NCBI GenBank assembly: GCA_947487835.1
Contig: CANKXX010000004.1
Location: 109,076-173,075 of the forward strand
DNA from: an uncultured Microbacteriaceae bacterium
GTDB lineage: Bacteria; Actinomycetota; Actinomycetes; Actinomycetales; Microbacteriaceae
DNA length: 64,000 bases
Direction: 5' to 3'
Each line of letters starts with the position of its first letter. Within the stretch, counting starts at the first letter, position 1. This document shows positions 18,520 to 25,463 of the stretch, piece by piece. Below the pieces are notes generated by a model. That model was not told the DNA's origin. It ran no database searches and saw nothing but the letters and a program-made list of their open reading frames with translations. The position numbers were made by a program, and so were the translations under genes.

Positions 18520-19176
18520 GTGCTGCAGAAGCTCGACATCATCACGCTCGGACTACTGCGGCAGGGCCCCCACACGGGCTACGACGTGCGGAAGTGGCTG
18601 GACCGGTACGGCTGGGCGCTCGGCTACACGGCCCAGACCTCGCAGATCTACCGGCAGCTCGGCCGGACCGTCGAGCGGGGCTGGGCCGGCAGCACCCCCG
18701 ACCCCCGCGGCTCGGGCCCCGACGCCAAGCTCTACGCCCTGACCGAGGACGGCAGTGCCGCGTTCGAGGCGTGGGTGGACTCGCCCTACGAGCCCGTCGA
18801 GCGGCCGATGGACCCCGACTTCCAGGTGCGCATGTACTTCTCCCGGCACCGGGGCCCCGCGACGCTGCTGGAGCTCGTGCGCACCGAGCTGCGCTTCCGC
18901 CGCGCGCAGCACGACCGACGGCTGCCGTTCGACGCGGGCGCGGGCGCCGGCACCGACCCGCACGCGTCCGCCGACGACGCGTGGGCCCTCGAGGCCCACC
19001 TCCTGCTCGAGAGCCGCGGCCGGCTGCTCGCGGCCACCCTGATCGCCTGGCTCGAGTCCGCCGAGGATCGCCTCGCCCACCTCGCCGCCGCCTCCCCCGT
19101 GAGCCCGTCCACCCTCGTGGGCCCGCCCTCCGCGGGCCCGCTCCCCGACCCCGCTCCCCGAGAGGCAGGAACGTAG
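18520..19176 (+). CDS. PadR-family transcriptional regulator
   Basis: 218 residues. The N-terminal winged helix-turn-helix (about 1-85) has the PadR pattern LGLLRQGPHTGYDV, the wing YALTEDG, and the C-terminal Vir_act_alpha domain with a long helix. The start is GTG at 18520 after GAGGGAGA; the open frame upstream has no PadR similarity. The stop is immediately followed by the sulfatase ATG, so it is co-transcribed with and probably regulates the sulfatase/GH3 genes. PadR proteins often respond to aromatic acids; an aromatic side group (for example ferulate) on the glycan would be one inducer. Confidence 0.9.
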   Translation: MLQKLDIITLGLLRQGPHTGYDVRKWLDRYGWALGYTAQTSQIYRQLGRTVERGWAGSTPDPRGSGPDAKLYALTEDGSAAFEAWVDSPYEPVERPMDPDFQVRMYFSRHRGPATLLELVRTELRFRRAQHDRRLPFDAGAGAGTDPHASADDAWALEAHLLLESRGRLLAATLIAWLESAEDRLAHLAAASPVSPSTLVGPPSAGPLPDPAPREAGT

Positions 19177-20607
19177 ATGACCGATCGACGTCCGAACATC
19201 GTGATGATCCTCACCGACGACCACGGCACCCAGACGATCGGGGCATACGGCTCGGTCGTGAACACGACCCCGCGCATCGACGAGATCGCCGCGGAAGGTG
19301 TGCGCTTCGACAGCTGCTTCGTCGCGAACTCGCTCTGCTCGCCCAGCCGCGCGTCGATCCTCACGGGCACACACAGCCATGTGAACGGGGTGACCACGCT
19401 CTGGACCGCCATCGACGCGAGCCAGCCGACCTTCGTCAGCGAGCTCAGGGCCGCCGGTTACCGCACGGCGATGATCGGCAAGTGGCACCTCGGCCGAGGC
19501 GACGGCCACGATCCGCAGAACTTCGACCACTGGGAGGTACTCAGCGGCACGCACGGGCAGGGCGAGTACTGGAATCCCACCTTCCTCTCCGAGAGCGGCG
19601 AGCGCGTGATCGAGGGGTACGCGACGGACATCATCACCGACCTGGCTACGGAGTGGGTGGAGAGCCTGGAGGGCGACGAGCCGTGGTGCGTCCTCATCTA
19701 CCACAAGGCGCCGCATCGCTCGTGGGAGCCCGACACGAAGCACGCGGAGCTGTACTCCGACCCGATCCCGGTGCCGGACACGTTCTTCGACGACTACGCC
19801 ACGCGCTCGGTGTCGATGCGGCGCGCCCGGATGAGGGTCGCGGACGACCTCAGCACGTCGGACCTCAAGGTGGACCCGCCCGAGGGGCTGTCGTACGAGG
19901 ATCAGGCGCTCTGGAAGTACCAGCGCATGATGGAGGACTACCTGCGCTGCGTCGCCTCGGTCGACGACAACGTCGGCCGGGTGCTCGACTGGCTGCGCAC
20001 CCGCGGCGAGTTCGACGACACGCTGCTGATGTACTCCTCCGACCAGGGCTTCTTCCTCGGCGAGCACGGCTGGTTCGACAAGCGGTTCATGTACGAGGAG
20101 TCCCTGCGGATGCCGCTGCTGCTGAGCTATCCGCGACGGATCGCTGCCGGGAACACCTTCGACGGCATCGTCACGAACGTGGACTGGGCGAAGACGATCC
20201 TCGACGCCGCGGGGGTGCCGCACCACCCGCGCATGCAGGGCCGGAGCTTCTGGGGCGACCTCCTCGGCGCCCCGACCGGGCCGGAGGCCGAGGGCGCGTA
20301 CTACCGCTACTGGGAGAACGACGACATCATCCACAAGGCGTCGGCCCACTACGGCTACCGCACCAGGCGGTACAAGATCATCTACTTCTACAACGACAGC
20401 CTCGGCCAGCAGGGCGCCGGCTTCTACAGCTACCCGCCGGAGTGGGAGCTGTACGACCTGGAGGCAGACCCGGGCGAGGTCCGGAACGTCTACGCCGACC
20501 CGGCGTATGCGGAGATCCGGGAGGAGCTGATCCGAGCGATGTGGCGGGAGCAGGAGAGGGTGGGCGACGCGCCGCACCCCTCCCAGCCGCGGCCGGCCGG
20601 GATTTGA
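19177..20607 (+). CDS. type I sulfatase (Cys-type, formylglycine-dependent)
   Basis: 476 residues of the S1 sulfatase family. The active-site sequence is LCSPSRASILTG with Cys54 to be converted to formylglycine (C-x-P-S-R). Metal ligands Asp14 and Asp15 lie in LTDDHG. The second metal site is in SSDQGFFLGEHG, and the substrate Lys is in IGKWHLG. No signal peptide, so it removes sulfate from a glycan after uptake or acts in the cytoplasm. The gene starts the base after the PadR stop. The required maturase is encoded at 4575. EHGWFDKRFMYEESLRMPLL is typical of carbohydrate sulfatases, not of choline or phosphonate enzymes. Confidence 0.94.
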   Translation: MTDRRPNIVMILTDDHGTQTIGAYGSVVNTTPRIDEIAAEGVRFDSCFVANSLCSPSRASILTGTHSHVNGVTTLWTAIDASQPTFVSELRAAGYRTAMIGKWHLGRGDGHDPQNFDHWEVLSGTHGQGEYWNPTFLSESGERVIEGYATDIITDLATEWVESLEGDEPWCVLIYHKAPHRSWEPDTKHAELYSDPIPVPDTFFDDYATRSVSMRRARMRVADDLSTSDLKVDPPEGLSYEDQALWKYQRMMEDYLRCVASVDDNVGRVLDWLRTRGEFDDTLLMYSSDQGFFLGEHGWFDKRFMYEESLRMPLLLSYPRRIAAGNTFDGIVTNVDWAKTILDAAGVPHHPRMQGRSFWGDLLGAPTGPEAEGAYYRYWENDDIIHKASAHYGYRTRRYKIIYFYNDSLGQQGAGFYSYPPEWELYDLEADPGEVRNVYADPAYAEIREELIRAMWREQERVGDAPHPSQPRPAGI

Positions 20608-20610
20608 AAA

Positions 20611-20641
20611 CCTAGCGACCGCTCGCTCTTTCCGCTAGGGT
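20611..20641 (+). promoter_or_regulatory. candidate promoter with inverted repeat ahead of the second GH3
   Basis: CCTAGCG (20611-20617) and CGCTAGG (20633-20639) form a perfect 7-base inverted repeat with 15 bases between. The right arm merges with a -10-like TAGGGT (20636-20641). This could be an operator for the PadR. Confidence 0.4.
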
Positions 20642-20728
20642 TCAGCGACGTCCGATGGTGGGCGCGGCGCTCCCCCGGCCCTGCCGGCGGCGGCGCCGAG
20701 GAACGACGCGAGCGATGAAGGTGCAGCA

Positions 20729-22576
20729 ATGACGCGCAGCAGAGCGACGACGCCGGACGGCGTGGAGTACCGGGACCTGAACGGGAACGGCCGCCTCGAC
20801 CCCTACGAGGATCCCCGCCTCTCCCCCGAGGACCGCGTCGCCGACCTCCTCCCGCGGCTGTCGATCGAGGAGAAGTCGGGCCTGCTCTTCCACTCGATGC
20901 TCGGGATCGGCGAGCCGGGCGCCCACGACGAGGCCGCCGGCTTCTCCCCCGCCACCCCGCGAGCGCTCGTGCACGGCAAGCTGATCAACCACTTCAACGT
21001 GAGCGCCCTGCCCTCGGTGCGCGACACCGTGCGCTGGCACAACGCGCTGCAGGAGCTGGCCGAGGAGACGCCGCACGGCATCCCGGTCACGCTCTCGACG
21101 GACCCGCGGCACGCGTTCAGCGAGAACGCCGGTGCCGCGATCGCCGCGGGCAGCCTGTCGCAGTGGCCGGAGCCCCTCGGCCTGGCCGCCATCGGCGACA
21201 CCGAGCTCGTGCGGCGCTTCGCCGACATCGCGCGCCAGGAGTACCTGGCGCTGGGCATCCGCGCCGCCCTGCACCCGCAGGTCGACCTGGCGACCGAGCC
21301 GCGGTGGGCGCGCCAGGTGCACACCTACGGCCAGGACGCCGCGACCGCGGCCGACCTCGTGGTCGCCCACCTCGACGGCTTCCAGGGCGGGCGCATCGGG
21401 CCGGACAGCGTCGCCTGCACGACCAAGCACTTCCCCGGCGGCGGACCGCTGAGGGACGGCGGGGACTCCCACTTCGTCTACGGGCACGACCAGGTCTACC
21501 CGGGCGGCCGGTTCGAGGAGCACCTCGCGCCGTTCCGCGCGGCGATCGCGGCCGGCACGAGCGCGATCATGCCCGCGTACGGCAAGCCGATCGACCTCGA
21601 GCTCGACGGTGAGAGGGTCGAGGAGGTCGCCTTCAGCTTCAACCGAAGCATCGTGACCCGGCTCCTCCGCGAGGAGCTCGGCTTCGACGGCGTCGTGGTG
21701 ACCGACTGGGGTCTCATCACCGACATCGAGATCATGGGGCTGCCCTTCCCCGCCCGTGCCTGGGGCGTCGAGGACCTCTCCCCGATCGATCGCATGGAGC
21801 GCATCCTCGACGCGGGCGCCGACCAGTTCGGCGGCGAGGAGCGCACCGACCTCGTGCTCGACCTCGTCCGCTCCGGACGGGTGCCCGAGGCGAGGATCGA
21901 CGAGGCCGTGCGCCGGCTGCTGCTGGTGAAGTTCCAGCTCGGCCTGTTCGACGACCCGTACCTCGACGAGGACGCGGCCGAACGCGTGGTCGGCGCGCCG
22001 GAGTTCAAGGAGGACGGGCACCGCGCGCAGGCGGAGTCCGTCACCGTGCTGAAGAACGCGGAGCTGCCGGCCGGCGGCGCCGCGCTCCCCCTCCGCCCCG
22101 GGCTGCGCGTCTACCTCGAGGGGATCGCGGCGGGTGCCATCGCCCTCACCGGCATCGGCACGGTCGTCGAGGACCCGGCGGCGGCGGACGTCGCCCTCGT
22201 GCGGCTGCCGGCACCGTTCGAGCCGCGCAACACCTACTTCCTCGAGGCGATGTTCCACCAGGGGTCGCTCGACTTCCCGGCCGACGTGGCCGAGCACATC
22301 CGCTCGCTCGCCGCCCGGGTGCCGGTGGTGCTCGACGTCACGCTCGAGCGCCCCGCGATCCTCGCGGACCTGGACGACGCCGTCACGGCCCTCGTGGGCT
22401 CGTACGGCGCGTCGGACGCTGCTCTGCTGGACGCCCTGACGGGTCGCATCGCCCCGCGTGGGCGCCTGCCGTTCGAGCTGCCCCGCTCCATGGCTGCCGT
22501 CGAGGCGAGCCGCCCCGACGTGCCGTCGGACACCGAGGACCCGCTCTACCCGCACGGCCACGGCCTGACGGTCTAG
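20729..22576 (+). CDS. GH3 glycoside hydrolase (exo-acting, two-domain)
   Basis: 615 residues, shorter than the operon GH3 at 7347 and lacking PA14 and FnIII domains. The catalytic barrel has KHFPGGG (233-239) and nucleophile Asp326 in VVVTDWG; a second sandwich domain (about 400-600) is abridged. Residues 16-28, DLNGNGRLDPYED, match a calcium-binding EF-hand/dockerin-like loop that precedes the barrel. No signal peptide. It starts at ATG 20729 with AAGGTG ahead, 121 bases after the sulfatase. It probably removes terminal sugars exposed by desulfation or rhamnosidase action. Confidence 0.9.
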   Translation: MTRSRATTPDGVEYRDLNGNGRLDPYEDPRLSPEDRVADLLPRLSIEEKSGLLFHSMLGIGEPGAHDEAAGFSPATPRALVHGKLINHFNVSALPSVRDTVRWHNALQELAEETPHGIPVTLSTDPRHAFSENAGAAIAAGSLSQWPEPLGLAAIGDTELVRRFADIARQEYLALGIRAALHPQVDLATEPRWARQVHTYGQDAATAADLVVAHLDGFQGGRIGPDSVACTTKHFPGGGPLRDGGDSHFVYGHDQVYPGGRFEEHLAPFRAAIAAGTSAIMPAYGKPIDLELDGERVEEVAFSFNRSIVTRLLREELGFDGVVVTDWGLITDIEIMGLPFPARAWGVEDLSPIDRMERILDAGADQFGGEERTDLVLDLVRSGRVPEARIDEAVRRLLLVKFQLGLFDDPYLDEDAAERVVGAPEFKEDGHRAQAESVTVLKNAELPAGGAALPLRPGLRVYLEGIAAGAIALTGIGTVVEDPAAADVALVRLPAPFEPRNTYFLEAMFHQGSLDFPADVAEHIRSLAARVPVVLDVTLERPAILADLDDAVTALVGSYGASDAALLDALTGRIAPRGRLPFELPRSMAAVEASRPDVPSDTEDPLYPHGHGLTV

Positions 22577-22655
22577 CCGCGGGTCCCGGGGCCCGGTCCG
22601 CGGGTCCCTGGTCCCTGGTCCCGCTCTCGGACCCGGGTCGGGGGCTGAGGAGGGA

Positions 22656-22688
22656 CCTCGCCGCGGGGAGCCGGCACCCGCGGCGAGG
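22656..22688. terminator. strong hairpin between convergent genes
   Basis: A perfect 12-base stem (22656-22667 with 22677-22688) and 9-base loop, between the GH3 and beta-lactamase-like stop codons. Likely a bidirectional terminator. The adjoining 22577-22640 stretch repeats GGTCCCTGGTCCC and GGTCCCG. Confidence 0.75.
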
Positions 22689-22713
22689 TGATCGTGGGCG
22701 AGCTGCGCTCGCG

Positions 22714-23844
22714 TCAGGAACCGAACACGGCGTTGAGCTCAGTGGCCAGCGCGAGGGCGCGGGGGTCGGCACCGCCCGGCCAGGGCCCGCGCGCCACGGT
22801 GTAGGCGTAGCTGACGCCGGTGTCCGGATCGACGCCGCCGAGCGCGCCCTGCGCGCCGTCGTGCCCGAACGCGCGCGGTCCGCCGAGCGGCATGTCCGGC
22901 GTGGGCTTCTGGAAGACGATCGAGTGGGCCCGGTGGGCCTGCCCGAGGACCTCGTCGTAACCACGGACGTGCTGCTGGCCGACGATGCTCACCGTGTCGG
23001 CGGTGAGCAGGGCCGCGCCGCCGTCGACGCCGGTGACCGCGGAGGCGAAGAGCTTCGCGATGCCGCGCGCGGATCCCGTCGCCGAGACCGCGGGGTGACC
23101 GAACCGCCAGCTCCGCTCGTCGTTCGCCACGTCGAACGCCGGCCCGGCCGGTGCGAACACACGGGACAGCAGGGCGGGCAGCGCCTGCGGCTGCGCGGGC
23201 GCAGCGGGCAGGACCATCGGGAGCACGGGCACGAGCCGGGACTCCATCCCGACGGGCAGTCCGAGGTGGAAGTCGATGTCGCCCGGGACCCGGATGTCCC
23301 GCTCGTAGATGTCGTGCAGGGTGCGGCCCGTGGCGCGGGAGACGAGCTCGAGCGCGAGGTTCCCGATGGTGATGCCGTGGTAGCCGAAGGACGACCCCGG
23401 GTACCAGTAGGGCCGGCTCGCGGCGAGCCTCGTGGCCGCGAGCTCCTGGTCGAACAGCTCGATTGCCGAGAGCGGCGGGTCGGCCTGCGGCAGGCCCGCC
23501 TGGTGGGAGAGCAGCATCCGCACGGTCACGTCGCGCTTGCCGGCGGCGGCGAACTCGGGCCAGTAGGTCGCCACGCGCTCGTCGAGGTCCAGCTCGCCCC
23601 GCTGGATCAGCAGCGCAACGGTGAAGCCGATGATGTTCTTCGAGACGGAGAACGGCACCATCAGCGAGTCCTCGCCGAGGTGCGGCCCGCCCCACACGTC
23701 GAGCACGCATGCGCCGTCGTGGTACGCCGCAGCCTGGAACGAGAAGTCCGGGTCGTTGCGCACCGCGGACTCGAGCCGGGCGACGACGCCCCCGAGCCGC
23801 TCGTCGGCTCGACCGTGGACGGGTCCGGGAAGGGTGTCGGTCAT
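22714..23844 (-). CDS. serine hydrolase, class C beta-lactamase/esterase family
   Basis: 376 residues. The nucleophile is Ser66 in SVSK (SxxK), the second motif is Tyr155 in GYHG, and the third is GHDG (HxG). The YHG in place of YxN is typical of EstB-type esterases rather than antibiotic-hydrolysing enzymes. No signal peptide. In a glycan locus this could remove acetyl or other acyl groups from sugars. It starts at ATG 23844 behind AAGGAG, 77 bases after the DUF1593 stop, and is the last gene of the rhamnosidase operon. Confidence 0.9.
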   Translation of the reverse strand: MTDTLPGPVHGRADERLGGVVARLESAVRNDPDFSFQAAAYHDGACVLDVWGGPHLGEDSLMVPFSVSKNIIGFTVALLIQRGELDLDERVATYWPEFAAAGKRDVTVRMLLSHQAGLPQADPPLSAIELFDQELAATRLAASRPYWYPGSSFGYHGITIGNLALELVSRATGRTLHDIYERDIRVPGDIDFHLGLPVGMESRLVPVLPMVLPAAPAQPQALPALLSRVFAPAGPAFDVANDERSWRFGHPAVSATGSARGIAKLFASAVTGVDGGAALLTADTVSIVGQQHVRGYDEVLGQAHRAHSIVFQKPTPDMPLGGPRAFGHDGAQGALGGVDPDTGVSYAYTVARGPWPGGADPRALALATELNAVFGS

Positions 23845-23921
23845 GGGCGTTGTCTCCTTCGGGAGTGACGGTAGGGCGGAAGGGCTTGGAGTACGGGCGC
23901 GGCGCGCGGTGGCGCGTCGGA

Positions 23922-25463
23922 TCAGTGCACCGTGACGATCACGCGACGGTAGGTGACGAGCGGGACCTCCGCGCCGTCGCGGGCCTCGACGACGACGTGC
24001 ACGGTCCCGCCGGCAGCCGCGTCGGGCGGGAGCGTGAAGGCGACCTCCGCCGTGTCGGACCCGTCGAGCTCGAGCGCCACCGGCAGCGTGCCCGCCTCGC
24101 GATACTGCCACCAGCGCAGGGTCACCGCGCCGCCGTCCGGATCCTCGGCGCTCGCCCGGAGGACGACCCGGGACCCGGCCGCCGCGGCGACGTCGACACC
24201 GGGATGCACGGAGAGGACGGGGTGATGGTTGGCCGCCCCGTAGTCCGAGGTCACCGACCAGTGCAGCCGGGTCGCGAAGTCGCGCTGCGCCTGCGCGAAC
24301 CAGCGGGTCACCGAGTACTCGTCCGACGGAACCCCGCCGAACCCGGTCCCGCCCGACGCCGTCCCACCGGATGCGCCCGGATCGGACGCCACGCCCTCGG
24401 GGAGGGCGTCCTTGGCCGCGGCGACGCTCCAGGTGTCCGGCCCCTCGTCGGTGCGCTCGGCCCGACCACCCCAGCCGCCGTAGGACGGGTGTTCGTGGCT
24501 GCGGAGCCCGTTCGGGATCAGGTTCAGGAGGTTCGTGGTGTCGCCCTCGGAGATCCACTCGCCTGCCGGGCTCGGGTCGATCCAGACCCAGTACCCCTCG
24601 GCGGTCAGCTCCTCGCGGCTGAGGCCGCTCAGGTGGAAGTAGTCGGTCGGGTCGCCCGGCACCATCTGCCGGCCGTCGCCCCACACCCGGTAGAGGGCGC
24701 CGAGCGGCCCCCGCTCCGTCACGTTCCGCCGCATCCAGCCGGCACCGAGCATCGCCGAGCCCTCGGGCAGGGCGACGCTGCGGGCGCCGTAGCCCCAGGC
24801 GTGAACCGCGACGTCGACCACCCGGATGTCCGGCCAGGCGGGGCGGATGTAGTCGTCGTACGTGCCGTCCTGGGAGGCGAACTTGAGGATCACCGCCTTG
24901 CGGCTGATCGCGGCCTTCGTGGCCGCCCAGTCCGCCGATTCCGCGTGCCGCTCCTCGATGGAGAGCAGCGCGCGGGCCACGGTGCTGGTGCCCGCCCAGT
25001 TCTGCAGGTAGACGGGCTCGGTGCCGTCGTCGAGCAGCACCTCCGCGATGAGCCGGGAGCCCGCCGTCTCCTCGGACATGTCGCCCTCGAACGCGACGTT
25101 CCCCGCGCGGACCACGGCGCGCAGCTCCTCCGGGCGGGGGTAGCCGGGCGCGTGCCGGGCGAGGTTCTCGTGCACCAGCGCGTACGCGTCGATGGCGTCG
25201 TCGAGAAACCGCTCGCCCGGCGCCCAGCGCCACGACGTCTGCGGCGCGTCGTACTCGCGATCGGGCAGGAAGAAGGTCGTTCCGGCCCCGTCGCCCTTCC
25301 AGTGGAACCGGCTGCTCGCGTAGATCAGCCCCTCGATGGTGAGCTCGTTGCTGTACAGCAGCAGCCGGATCATCGAGTTGAGGTCGTCGAGCTCGGGATC
25401 GGCGGTGATGATCGTCCGGGGCCGGCGGTTCGTCGCGCCGCCCGGCACCTGCTCGCCCGTCAT
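23922..25463 (-). CDS. DUF1593 protein (nucleoside-hydrolase-like domain plus Ig-like domain)
   Basis: 513 residues. The N-terminal domain (about 15-330) has a nucleoside-hydrolase-like metal loop, TADPELDDLNSM. The C-terminal domain (about 420-513) is an Ig/cadherin-like beta domain with the pattern AEDPDGGAVTLRWWQY. Homologues are found in polysaccharide-degrading bacteria and some were described as cellulose-binding. No signal peptide. The ATG overlaps the stop of the rhamnosidase gene (ATGA), so the two proteins are made together. Enzymatic activity is unproven; a glycosidase acting on a five-membered sugar ring would fit the fold. Confidence 0.88.
   Translation of the reverse strand: MTGEQVPGGATNRRPRTIITADPELDDLNSMIRLLLYSNELTIEGLIYASSRFHWKGDGAGTTFFLPDREYDAPQTSWRWAPGERFLDDAIDAYALVHENLARHAPGYPRPEELRAVVRAGNVAFEGDMSEETAGSRLIAEVLLDDGTEPVYLQNWAGTSTVARALLSIEERHAESADWAATKAAISRKAVILKFASQDGTYDDYIRPAWPDIRVVDVAVHAWGYGARSVALPEGSAMLGAGWMRRNVTERGPLGALYRVWGDGRQMVPGDPTDYFHLSGLSREELTAEGYWVWIDPSPAGEWISEGDTTNLLNLIPNGLRSHEHPSYGGWGGRAERTDEGPDTWSVAAAKDALPEGVASDPGASGGTASGGTGFGGVPSDEYSVTRWFAQAQRDFATRLHWSVTSDYGAANHHPVLSVHPGVDVAAAAGSRVVLRASAEDPDGGAVTLRWWQYREAGTLPVALELDGSDTAEVAFTLPPDAAAGGTVHVVVEARDGAEVPLVTYRRVIVTVH

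Noticed and set aside
22714..23844. Antibiotic resistance beta-lactamase
   Set aside because: The SxxK, YHG, HDG pattern and absence of a signal peptide fit an esterase-like relative, not a secreted beta-lactamase.
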